From the NCBI GenBank assembly GCA_964544155.1, contig CAZJAH010000008.1, forward strand, positions 22,098 to 86,097: DNA of 64,000 nucleotides, given 5' to 3'. Both the position numbers and the translations under genes were made by a program. This document shows positions 43,336-51,545 of the stretch, one piece after another; the stretch's first letter is position 1, and every line of letters starts with the position of its first letter. The DNA is from CAZJAH01 sp964544155 (GTDB taxonomy: Bacteria > Bacteroidota > Ignavibacteria > Kapaibacteriales > UBA2268). The notes under the pieces were generated by a model. It made no database searches and was not told the origin of the DNA. It worked only from the letters and a program-made list of their open reading frames with translations.

Positions 43336-44469
43336 TTATGCCTTTTCCATAAAGTCTAACATCTTTGCCCCGGATTTCTTCCAAATATAATCTTCAGCTT
43401 TTTTTATCGAGCATTCGCGGTATTTATTATAAAGTTCATGACTGCTTAATATTTTCATGATGGAGTCAGCCAGTGCTTCGGGATTACCGGCTTCGACCAG
43501 CTTCCCACAGCCGGAATGACCAATAAGGTCTTCTACTGAAGGCAGTTTTGTTGCGACAACGGGAATACCGAATGAAAGATAATCAAAGAGTTTTGAAGGC
43601 GCGGTCAGGTACCTGTTGTAAAAAATATCCTTTAATGGAATAACGCCTATTGTGGCATTATTCAGATATCCCTCAAGTTTAGAATAGGAAAGCCATCCCG
43701 TTATTTCAGTTTTATACTCCAGTTCCTTTTGGGCAAGAAGATTTTCGACCAAAGCGATTTCATCTTTGTTCCTTCCGCCTGCGAGTATCAGCTTAAAATC
43801 TTCATCTTTGATGATGCTGAGAGCCTCAATAAGAATATCCAGGCCTTTTTTAAGCTGGAAACTGCCTGAGTAGAGTATTGCCTTTTGATCAAAATTATCT
43901 CTTGCTTCATGTACTTCTTTAAGGCCTGGCCTTCCCGCGAATACAGGAATCTTCACATATTTTTCGTAAAGCTTTTTATGGGGGCCGTTGAGCGCGAGGA
44001 CTCCATCAATTTCGGGTATAAATCGGTTTTCGTTCCTGTTGTATTTAGCTTTGTTTGTTTCCTGTACATCATCTCGAATGCTCAGGTCAGCATAAAAGTT
44101 ATGTGATTGATAGAAAACTTTAATCCCCTGCTTTTTCTTAAGCCTTACCAGAAAAGGCAGATAACCGGGATCGCGCGTTATAACGATATCGTGTTTGTTT
44201 TTGCTGAGGTAATTATTCACATGTATGTAAAAGGACTCATTCGAACGCAAAAGCAAGTATTTATCACTGAAAGTTTCCACGCGGAAATTATCAAGAGCTT
44301 CTACTCCAAAATACTTCTCATAACTCTGCATGTCCACGTCTTTCGGATGCTTAAAAATTGCTGTGGTTTCCACTCCGTTTTGCGCGAAAGAATAAGCATT
44401 CATAAAGGAGAAAACTGTAGAGGGCATGTTCGAGAGCCAGCGTGTTTTATTTATATAGGCGATTTTCAT
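43336..44469 (-). CDS. Glycosyltransferase (GT4-like)
   Basis: A 377-residue GT-B fold enzyme. The C-terminal half has the group 1 pattern ILYSGSFQLKKGLDILIEAL, ILAGGRNKDEI, and PSKLFDYLSFGIPVVATKLPSVEDLI with the E-like donor contact region. The N-terminal half shows YINKTRWLSNMPSTVFSF and VITRDPGYLPFLVRLKKK. It likely adds a hexose to a lipid-linked or LPS glycan. Its start overlaps the end of the pyruvyltransferase gene by four bases, so translation is coupled. Confidence 0.88.
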   Translation of the reverse strand: MKIAYINKTRWLSNMPSTVFSFMNAYSFAQNGVETTAIFKHPKDVDMQSYEKYFGVEALDNFRVETFSDKYLLLRSNESFYIHVNNYLSKNKHDIVITRDPGYLPFLVRLKKKQGIKVFYQSHNFYADLSIRDDVQETNKAKYNRNENRFIPEIDGVLALNGPHKKLYEKYVKIPVFAGRPGLKEVHEARDNFDQKAILYSGSFQLKKGLDILIEALSIIKDEDFKLILAGGRNKDEIALVENLLAQKELEYKTEITGWLSYSKLEGYLNNATIGVIPLKDIFYNRYLTAPSKLFDYLSFGIPVVATKLPSVEDLIGHSGCGKLVEAGNPEALADSIMKILSSHELYNKYRECSIKKAEDYIWKKSGAKMLDFMEKA

Positions 44470-45599
44470 CCTTTAGCCCTTTCCTTTATGACTGTTGCCG
44501 TGTTATCCATGAATTTTTCGAAAACCGCCCTGTATTCTTCCCTTTTGCTAAGCAGCCCGTTAAATAGGGAAACATCACCCATTTCCATTAATTCTATTCT
44601 CGAATGCAGCTTTTCTTTCAGGTGCCTGTCATTTATGTCTATATTCCAGTCTTTCATACCGAATGTTTCTGAAAATCCTTTGCCGCGCAGGTCAAGGTTT
44701 ATATTTATGTGAGGGACCCCCATTCCGGTAGCAAGTATAGTGGCATGAAGCCTGGTACCGATAACATAAGATGCATGCCTGTAAACTTCGAAATAGTCCT
44801 GAGGATAGTTGGAAAAGAAATATCTTTCCCCCGGGAAAAGCTTCTGTGCGGGCTGCAGGTCTCGATCGTCATGGCACACGAGCAGTATCTCCTTTCCTTT
44901 TGATTTGAGGAATTTCATAAGATCATTGATAATTCCAATCAGCTCATTATACGCGCCCTGATTGCTATCCCTGATAACCGGAAAAGGGAAAGTTAAAGCC
45001 GCGTAACCTGAGTCACTGTAGCTGAAATTTTCTTTAAATAAAAAGGTCGCTGGACAGCCCGTCATTATTTGTTTATCTACTCCCAGGCTATTGAGGAAAT
45101 CGTAAGTGACAAAATCCCTCACGGACGACAGCGCGGCTAATTCATTGGCGGCTTTGATATCATCGAGGTATTCATTCTTTGGAATGTTAGGCGGGGCATT
45201 AAGCCCTTTGGAAGATACCCCAAGCCCAATTAGAAAAAACGGCGGCGCGAGCTCATTGAGTTCCTCTTCTTTAAGCCTGAGCGACCAGCCGTTATACTGG
45301 TCGGATCCGCCGATAACTATGGCATCGGCGTATTCATTGCTGAAATCTATATTTGGGCCGGTAAGCCTTACAGGCTTGCCCCAGCCTCTGTTATTAGCGC
45401 AGGGCTTAGGTAAAAACACAGCTTCGGGAATCCTTTCTTTCAGATGCTTTCTGATCGAGAGGACAACGAAATGATCCCCGGAGTTATAAGTATGCGGGCA
45501 ATAATGATGAATGATCAGAGAACGCTTTTCTTCCTTTTGAAAAAAGCGTAATTCATCTTTCGACGGCCGTTTTTTTTTCTTAAATAATGATTTAAACAT
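44466..45599 (-). CDS. Polysaccharide pyruvyltransferase family protein
   Basis: A 377-residue protein of the PS_pyruv_trans family (CsaB, WcaK type). Supporting parts: HYCPHTYNSGDHFVVLSIRKHL at the N-terminus, DAIVIGGSDQYNGW (glycine-rich), FFLIGLGVSSKG, SVRDFVTYDFLNSLGVDKQIMTGCPATFL and the C-terminal VIGTRLHATILATGMGVPHININLD. These enzymes put pyruvate ketals on surface sugars, adding negative charge. It overlaps its upstream neighbour by 8 bases and its downstream neighbour by 4. It suggests that the glycan made here is pyruvylated. Confidence 0.9.
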   Translation of the reverse strand: MFKSLFKKKKRPSKDELRFFQKEEKRSLIIHHYCPHTYNSGDHFVVLSIRKHLKERIPEAVFLPKPCANNRGWGKPVRLTGPNIDFSNEYADAIVIGGSDQYNGWSLRLKEEELNELAPPFFLIGLGVSSKGLNAPPNIPKNEYLDDIKAANELAALSSVRDFVTYDFLNSLGVDKQIMTGCPATFLFKENFSYSDSGYAALTFPFPVIRDSNQGAYNELIGIINDLMKFLKSKGKEILLVCHDDRDLQPAQKLFPGERYFFSNYPQDYFEVYRHASYVIGTRLHATILATGMGVPHININLDLRGKGFSETFGMKDWNIDINDRHLKEKLHSRIELMEMGDVSLFNGLLSKREEYRAVFEKFMDNTATVIKERAKG

Positions 45600-46638
45600 A
45601 TCTTTTAATCAGCTCCATCACTTCTTCGGGATAAATCTGCTTCAGGCAAATATTATCGCCCAACTCGCATTTGTATTCATGTATGTACTGGCGGCAAGGC
45701 CTGCATGATATTTCCTTCATGAGGATATGCACATTATCGCCTATGGGCCTCACCCTTTCGTAATTGCCCGGCCCCCAGAGAACTATCGTTTTCATGCCCG
45801 CGAGGCTTGCTGCATGGGCAGGCCCTGAATCATTGCCTAGGAATAGCTCCGAGGAAAGGATAATTTCGAACATCTCCTTCATGCCGGCAGTATTGATCAA
45901 TTGAATATTTTCGGAAAATTTTTCTTTGCTGAATGCCTCGTGCCATTCTTCTTCCTGAGGCCCGAACAATATGGCCGTTTTAAGGTTATGGCCATCTAAA
46001 ATCCGGGCAAGGGCTATAAAATGCTCCTGTGGCCAGCGGCGGGGTATCCATTTCGCGCCCGGATGAATAGCCAGTTTGAATATTTTTTCCTTTTTTTCAA
46101 TCGCCGGATAAGCCGGTTTAATATCTTTGATTTTTTTTGAAAATAGCTTTTGATACCTGAGTTTAATGTGCTCATCGGGATAGGCATCATACCAAAATTC
46201 CATTAACTGCTTGAGACCTGTATAGAGCTTACCGTCTTCAGTCATACCGTAGCGCTCCGGCGTACGAGCGGATCCCGCGATATAAGTTGAGAGAGAACTA
46301 ATGCTGACCGAAAAAGCCGCTTCGTAATCTCGTGAAGCTATTTCATTTCCCAGTTCTTCCAGTTCCCTGCCAAATCCCAGAGATTGATCAAAAGTAAGAA
46401 TATCCGCTTCCGGAATGAAATATTCCCAGAAAGGCTTTAAAGAGGGTGTAGTGCATATATCAGCTCCATAACCTTGATTGATAAGGCCTTTCACATAAGG
46501 AGCGAGCAAAGCGGCGTCACCAAGGCCTGCAAACTGTGAAACCAGCACTTTACGGGAATTGACCGGCTTCAGGCCCTTTTGCCTTAAAGAGCGCCTGAAG
46601 AATAGTGTTCTTTTATCAAGTGAATTCTTTAATCCCAT
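45592..46638 (-). CDS. Glycosyltransferase family 9 (heptosyltransferase-like)
   Basis: A 348-residue GT9 protein: VSQFAGLGDAALLAPYVKGLI at the N-terminus, LAIHPGAKWIPRRWPQEHFIALA for the second domain and SSELFLGNDSGPAHAASLAGMKTIVLWGP for the nucleotide-sugar site (NDSGPxH). A cysteine cluster near the end (SCRPCRQYIHEYKCELGDNICLKQI) is also met in other GT9 proteins. It is the second GT9 of the operon, suggesting two heptose-like residues in the glycan. Confidence 0.88.
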   Translation of the reverse strand: MGLKNSLDKRTLFFRRSLRQKGLKPVNSRKVLVSQFAGLGDAALLAPYVKGLINQGYGADICTTPSLKPFWEYFIPEADILTFDQSLGFGRELEELGNEIASRDYEAAFSVSISSLSTYIAGSARTPERYGMTEDGKLYTGLKQLMEFWYDAYPDEHIKLRYQKLFSKKIKDIKPAYPAIEKKEKIFKLAIHPGAKWIPRRWPQEHFIALARILDGHNLKTAILFGPQEEEWHEAFSKEKFSENIQLINTAGMKEMFEIILSSELFLGNDSGPAHAASLAGMKTIVLWGPGNYERVRPIGDNVHILMKEISCRPCRQYIHEYKCELGDNICLKQIYPEEVMELIKRYV

Positions 46639-47718
46639 TTAATCAGGTGAAGCTAGTTCCAAAAATAATTCTTCTGTTTCATCAAGCATTTTTTCGAGCG
46701 TGAATTCGCTTTTCATTTTTTCAAAGCCGTTTGAGCCGTAGGCAATTATTTCATTTTTATTTTCAAGGGCGAATTTCAGCTTGTTAAATATATCAACAGG
46801 CTCGGGCTTAAAGATTAGGCCGTCGATTTTATCATCGACTGCTTCAGGGATGCCCGCGGATGACGCGGCGAGTACAGGTTTTTTGACCGACCATGCCTCA
46901 AAAAGTGTGTTGGGTATCCCCTCTGCTCTTGAAGGTATGACCACGCAGTCTGCCCTGCTGAAAAGCCCCCGGACATTATCCGTACTACCCGGCAAAATAA
47001 CATTATCTTTCAGCCCGTGCTCAATAATGAAATTCATGTATTTGTCACGTTCGCCGCCTTCGCCTGCAATTACATGGAAAAAATCATCCCTTTCTTTCTT
47101 TAGAAATGCAAGAGCGTTCAGGAGTATGTCATAGCCCTTTTGGGCAGTCAGCCTTCCCGCTGAAGCGAATATATATTTATCCGCGGGAAGCTCAAAAGGC
47201 AGCGACTCATCCACCCGGGGATCAAAATCATACCCGTTGTAAATTACTTTGATCTTTTCATTCGTTCCGATATTTTGTTCGAGCAGGCTTTTTTTGATCA
47301 TTTCCGCGTTAACGATGATTGAGTCGGGCACTTTGTCATATACCCATCTCTGAGGCAGATCGATTTTTTTTATGCTTCTTATTATACCCAGGCGGAAAAC
47401 CACGGGAATTTTTGCAGATTTTTTCAGGATAGCCGAAAGGGCGTATTCCTTGCGTTTAGTGGCAAGGACTATGTTTATTTCATTTTCTTTTGTTAAACTC
47501 AGAAGATTTTTTATTGTTGGCAGATCAAATTCGTGCCTGAACGGCAGCTTTTGCACCTTAATGCCTTCATCTATCCGGCCTGAAAAAATATTCGTCCTCG
47601 CGGCTAAGACAACATCATGCCCCCTGCGGCTTAGGCCGTTCAGGGTTTTACTGAGCCATAGCTCATTTCCGCCCCATTCCACGGAGGAATTCATTGCCAT
47701 TAAGCGGAGTTTTTTCAT
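46639..47718 (-). CDS. Glycosyltransferase family 4
   Basis: A 359-residue group 1 glycosyltransferase. It has VEWGGNELWLSKTLNGLSRRGHDV at the acceptor side, IYNGYDF, FASAGRLTAQKGYDILLNAL, VIAGEGGERDKY and the EGIPNTLFEAWSVKKPVLAASSAGIPEAVDD donor site (the first Glu of EX7E). It starts directly after the stop of the neighbour on one side and overlaps the other by 4 bases, so the whole block is one translation-coupled operon. Its sugar and acceptor are unknown. Confidence 0.92.
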   Translation of the reverse strand: MKKLRLMAMNSSVEWGGNELWLSKTLNGLSRRGHDVVLAARTNIFSGRIDEGIKVQKLPFRHEFDLPTIKNLLSLTKENEINIVLATKRKEYALSAILKKSAKIPVVFRLGIIRSIKKIDLPQRWVYDKVPDSIIVNAEMIKKSLLEQNIGTNEKIKVIYNGYDFDPRVDESLPFELPADKYIFASAGRLTAQKGYDILLNALAFLKKERDDFFHVIAGEGGERDKYMNFIIEHGLKDNVILPGSTDNVRGLFSRADCVVIPSRAEGIPNTLFEAWSVKKPVLAASSAGIPEAVDDKIDGLIFKPEPVDIFNKLKFALENKNEIIAYGSNGFEKMKSEFTLEKMLDETEELFLELASPD

Positions 47719-48860
47719 TTCTCACCTGCTTTTTTGTCTAAGATATAAAAATAAAAATCTTCTACCCTGCGGGCATGTTTTTTTATATCAAAAAGGTCCA
47801 GAGCTCTATCCCTACCGGCAATGCCCATTTTTTCTCTGAGATCATCATCGAGTATCAGCTTCGTAAGCGCTTCAGCGAGCTCTTGCGGTGCTTCCTGGCG
47901 AACCAGTAAACCGTTTTCCGGGCTGAGGCCTTCGTTTATTCCGCCGGTATTTGTACCTATAACGGGAATGCCGCAGGCCATTGCTTCATACATTACGCGG
48001 GGCATTCCTTCATTGCCCTCATGGGATGGGATTGCCAGTATGTCTGAGGCTTTCATCCATTCCTGAATATTTGTCTGTTGTGGATAGATGCTGATAATGT
48101 CATCACCGGCTTTGGCTTTCAATTCTTCGATATTTCTGTGAGTTTCTTCGCCGTGCCTGCTTCCTATGAATATGAAGAGCGGCTTTTTAGCCATAACTTC
48201 TTTATCCCTGAGGATAGCGGCAGCTTTTAGCAGATCGAACACTCCCTTGCCTTCCTTTAAGACTCCGGCAAACATGATGATTACGGAATTAAGCGGCAGG
48301 CCAAGTTCATTTCTTAGTGCTTGCTTATCCCTGGTGGGAGAGAATTTCCTGGTATCAACTCCGTTATATATTGTCCTGTATTTACTTGATTTGGAAGGAT
48401 CATCGAAGAACCTCCTACCGGCGGCATCCGAAACGCCGATAATGCCGTCCGCTAGTTTTTCATAGAGTTTATCCCTTGATGAACGCGCGTTCCAGCGCAC
48501 ATGCCAGATGAGTTTTGATTCCAGGCCTTTTTTGGCCATACTGCTAAAGAACATATCAGCGGGGTAATCGGGGTGGATGATATCAGGCCTTTGCTCTTTG
48601 AAGATTTCTCTAAGGCCGCTGTAAACACCGGATAGCTTATTGATGTACTTTAGCTTAATGCTGCTAAGGGGAGTGTGGTAAACCGGGCAGCCGACGGCTT
48701 TAAGACTGTCCGTAAGCTCTCCAGGGCCGGGTGTGACCGCAAAAGGCTGGAAGTGTTCCCTGTTTAGCTCGCTTATTAAAAAGTACATGCTTCTCTGCCC
48801 GCCCATCCTCATATGGGGGAAATGGCTTATGTAAGCGACCTTTATTTTTTTGCCTGCCAT
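47715..48860 (-). CDS. Glycosyltransferase family 4
   Basis: A 381-residue group 1 glycosyltransferase: HMRMGGQRSMYFLISELNRE, TIYNGVDTRKFSPTRDK, MFAGVLKEGKGVFDLLKAAAIL, and the donor segment HEGNEGMPRVMYEAMACGIPVIGTNTGGINEG with both glutamates of the EX7E pattern. It begins one base after the stop of the epimerase gene. Similar in fold to the next gene but too different to be a recent copy. Confidence 0.93.
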   Translation of the reverse strand: MAGKKIKVAYISHFPHMRMGGQRSMYFLISELNREHFQPFAVTPGPGELTDSLKAVGCPVYHTPLSSIKLKYINKLSGVYSGLREIFKEQRPDIIHPDYPADMFFSSMAKKGLESKLIWHVRWNARSSRDKLYEKLADGIIGVSDAAGRRFFDDPSKSSKYRTIYNGVDTRKFSPTRDKQALRNELGLPLNSVIIMFAGVLKEGKGVFDLLKAAAILRDKEVMAKKPLFIFIGSRHGEETHRNIEELKAKAGDDIISIYPQQTNIQEWMKASDILAIPSHEGNEGMPRVMYEAMACGIPVIGTNTGGINEGLSPENGLLVRQEAPQELAEALTKLILDDDLREKMGIAGRDRALDLFDIKKHARRVEDFYFYILDKKAGEK

Positions 48861-49832
48861 TTATATAATAATTTCCTTAAGCAATGAGCGGTTCTCTTTG
48901 TACCAGTCAACAGTTTTCTTCAGTCCTTCATCAATACCTGTTTCAGGCTGCCAGCCGAGGACTTTTTTTGCCTTGCTGATATCGGCTCCCGTATGCATCA
49001 TGTCGGTTTTTTGAAATTCCCTGTAGTTAATCTCGGCTTTTTTACCGAGGTATTCTTCAATCTTTTCAATCATATATTTGATTGAAACAGGCTCTTTACC
49101 GCCGCCGAGGTTGATTATTTCGTAACCTTTAATATCGAGTGATTTAATAGTACCTTCGGCAATGTCGTCAACATATGTAAAGTCGCGCGTCTGGGTGCCG
49201 TCGCCGAACAGCTCTATGGGAATACCTTCATCAATCCATTTAATAAAACGGAAGTAGCTCATATCCGGCCTGCCGTAAGGGCCGTAAACTGTGAAATACC
49301 TGAGCACAGCGGTATCGATATCGTAAATAGAATGATAGGTATATGCCATCATTTCAGCAGCCTTTTTTGTGGCGGCGTAAGGAGATATAGGCTTATTCAC
49401 TTCAAGCGTTTCATTGAATGGAAGTCCCTCCCCGGCGTACAGCGATGAGCTTGATGCCAGAATGAATTGCTTAATATTTCTTTTGCTCATTGCCTCCAAA
49501 AGATTCAGGGTTCCTGTTATATTCGTGGTAACGTACACATGCGGGTTTTCCAGGCTGTAGCGAACACCGGCGCGGGCAGCCAGGTTAATTACCGACTTAA
49601 AATTATGAGCGTCAAAAATCAGTTCGGTTTTCTCTTTTTTTTCAATATCGAACTGGTGAAAAGTGAAATTCTTATATTTTTTCAGAAAGGCAAGCCTCTG
49701 CTCTTTAAGGCGGATATCGTAGTAGTCATTCAGATTATCAACAGCTACGACTTTTTCGCCCTTATCCAGCAGCTTTTTAGCTACGACGCTGCTGATAAAT
49801 CCTGCTCCTCCTGTTACCAGTATTTCTGCCAT
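48861..49832 (-). CDS. NAD-dependent sugar-nucleotide epimerase (UDP-glucuronate 4-epimerase-like)
   Basis: A 323-residue extended SDR enzyme. Rossmann motif VTGGAGFISSVVAKKLLD (the usual Gly-Ser after FI is Ser-Ser), DNLNDYYDIRLKEQRL typical of UDP-glucuronate 4-epimerases, catalytic YAATKK with SSSSLYA as the upstream serine region, and RYFTVYGPYGRPDM. It would supply UDP-galacturonate or a related sugar for the operon's transferases. The substrate cannot be fixed without a phylogeny; a UDP-glucose epimerase is the alternative. It lies 13 bases after the GT2 gene. Confidence 0.9.
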   Translation of the reverse strand: MAEILVTGGAGFISSVVAKKLLDKGEKVVAVDNLNDYYDIRLKEQRLAFLKKYKNFTFHQFDIEKKEKTELIFDAHNFKSVINLAARAGVRYSLENPHVYVTTNITGTLNLLEAMSKRNIKQFILASSSSLYAGEGLPFNETLEVNKPISPYAATKKAAEMMAYTYHSIYDIDTAVLRYFTVYGPYGRPDMSYFRFIKWIDEGIPIELFGDGTQTRDFTYVDDIAEGTIKSLDIKGYEIINLGGGKEPVSIKYMIEKIEEYLGKKAEINYREFQKTDMMHTGADISKAKKVLGWQPETGIDEGLKKTVDWYKENRSLLKEIII

Positions 49833-49845
49833 TATTATCCTGTAT

Positions 49846-50793
49846 CTAAATATTCTTTATAAGTTCATAATTGTGAAAAGTAGCTATCTGCTTACCCCTG
49901 TTAAGGTTCTGCTCAATCCAGGTAAGGAATTTAACCCTGGGCTGCTCATGCTTATGAGGCGCCCTGTTTTTATCGGGTTCACCTCTGTACTGAAGCTTAT
50001 GCTTCCAGTCATGGCGGCTGATCATATCTTTCATCACCGCGGGATGAGTGCCTTTGTAAAAGCCAAGTTTATTCAGAGGCCCGTAGTCAAATTCGCCGGG
50101 CAGCTTATCATAATGGCTGTCGGCTTTTTCTTTGCCCCAGTGGTTAGTATAAAATGCCCTGCTTTTATTTTGCATAAGGTGCGGCGGCCTGACCCATCCG
50201 TAATGGAAAATACGGGCGTTCACTTTTGCAACCTTTAGTTTATGTGTGCCTTCAGTCTGGTGAGGTTTTTCATAGTTGTCGTACCTGCGGAATGACTGCG
50301 CGCTTTCCCATGAGTGAATATCCGGCCTGTTGCGGATTATTCTTATTTCATGGGGGTACCAGCCATGAGATAAATGGTAGTGATCATAATCACCCCAAAA
50401 ATGCAGATAATCGAAAAGAAGCCCTTCCACTTGCTCTTTATTGAGGAGCTCCCTGCATCGCGATTCTATCTTGGGTAGGTCGTCCTCGTGCACAACCTCA
50501 TCAGCCTGCAGATAAAAAAGCCAGTCGCCTGAGCAATGCGATTTCGCGAGGTCTGTTTGTAGGGCGTGGATAGCGCCGCGCTTCATATATTTATTATCCC
50601 AAACTGTATCAATAATCCTGACCTTTGGGCTATCGATGGATTCGATCACTTCGCGGGTATCGTCATCGGGATCGCCTTCCCCCACGGCAACTACGAATTC
50701 ATCGCATAAAGGCAGGATCGACTCTATGGATTCCTTAACCGGGTAGTAAAGCTTTACCCCGTTCCTGACAAATGAGAAACCGCTTATTTTCAT
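49846..50793 (-). CDS. Glycosyltransferase family 2
   Basis: A 315-residue GT-A fold protein, first gene of the eight-gene glycan operon. It shows SFVRNGVKLYYPVKESIESILPLCDEFVVAVGEG at the N-terminus, with DDDTREVIESI, WLFYLQADEVVHEDDL (the DxD-like metal site is QADE) and a His-rich C-terminal part (HYGWVRPPHLM, HDWKHKLQY). No membrane helices. This gene starts after the rplS terminator, so the operon promoter should be in 50794-50884, where no clear box was found. Confidence 0.85.
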   Translation of the reverse strand: MKISGFSFVRNGVKLYYPVKESIESILPLCDEFVVAVGEGDPDDDTREVIESIDSPKVRIIDTVWDNKYMKRGAIHALQTDLAKSHCSGDWLFYLQADEVVHEDDLPKIESRCRELLNKEQVEGLLFDYLHFWGDYDHYHLSHGWYPHEIRIIRNRPDIHSWESAQSFRRYDNYEKPHQTEGTHKLKVAKVNARIFHYGWVRPPHLMQNKSRAFYTNHWGKEKADSHYDKLPGEFDYGPLNKLGFYKGTHPAVMKDMISRHDWKHKLQYRGEPDKNRAPHKHEQPRVKFLTWIEQNLNRGKQIATFHNYELIKNI

Positions 50794-50884
50794 TAAATGT
50801 GAAAATTAATTAAAACATAAAGAACTAATATAAGAAATCAGGCTAAAATTCTCTTAAAGATTGAATAAAACCCGCGAAAGAAAA

Positions 50885-50920
50885 CAAAAAAACGGCGAAC
50901 AAATATGCATTTGCCGCCGT
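50885..50920 (-). terminator. Terminator of rplS
   Basis: On the minus strand ACGGCG / CGCCGT arms (50892-50897 and 50915-50920) with further CAAAT / ATTTG pairing inside, followed by a long T run. Confidence 0.85.
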
Positions 50921-50946
50921 CTTTCCTCTTAAAGGAATTAAGTTTT

Positions 50947-51327
50947 TTAGCTGAGTTTCTGGCGAATCTTTTTCTCTGACATACCGCGCAGATAATAAAG
51001 CTTTGCCCTGCGAACGCGGCCTTCTCTTTCTACCGTGATGCTCTGTATCATCGGCGAATATAGCGGGAATATTCTTTCTACACCGACGCCGTTTGAAATT
51101 TTCCTTACAACGAAAGTCTGGTTTATTCCGCCTCCCCGCCTTGAAAGCACTATACCCTTGTAGTTCTGGATACGTTCCTTTTCGCCTTCAATAACTCGCA
51201 CGGCAACAGTAATTGTGTCTCCGGCCTTAAACCGGGGCACTTCTTTGTAATTATCGCCTGTTACCTGTTTACGGTAATCTTCTGTCCTTTCTATGGACAT
51301 CTGGTCAACAATATCAATCACATTCAT
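50947..51327 (-). CDS. rplS: 50S ribosomal protein L19
   Basis: A 126-residue bL19. Family marks: FKAGDTITVAVRVIEGEKER, GIVLSRRGGGINQTFVVRKI, GVGVERIFPLYSPMIQSI and RRAKLYYLRG. The start at 51327 (MNVIDIVDQM) is chosen because AAAGGAG lies 9 bases upstream; the longer frame adds 21 residues not known in L19. In many bacteria rplS follows trmD; here no trmD is adjacent, and the gene appears to be a single unit closed by its own terminator. Confidence 0.97.
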   Translation of the reverse strand: MNVIDIVDQMSIERTEDYRKQVTGDNYKEVPRFKAGDTITVAVRVIEGEKERIQNYKGIVLSRRGGGINQTFVVRKISNGVGVERIFPLYSPMIQSITVEREGRVRRAKLYYLRGMSEKKIRQKLS

Positions 51328-51472
51328 TTGTATCTTTCTCCTTTGAAAGTTAAGAGCTTCAAAGATAAGCAAGCCGGGTATATTATCCAAATTATTTTTG
51401 CGCTCAATTCAATAAATTTTAAAAAATAAGATAATTATTCCTTAGAAAATTCATTAAGGTATAAGATTAAAA

Positions 51473-51504
51473 TTTAGTGTTATTTCTAATATTTCTTAAA
51501 TTTG
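51473..51504 (+). promoter_or_regulatory. Candidate promoter of aspS
   Basis: TTTA (51473-51476), 20-base spacer, and TAAATTTG (51497-51504), an exact TAnnTTTG. Predicted start near 51511, 35 bases before the ATG. Confidence 0.5.
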
Positions 51505-51545
51505 AATTCTGCAAAAAATAATATTAGATAATATTGGAGTTATAA

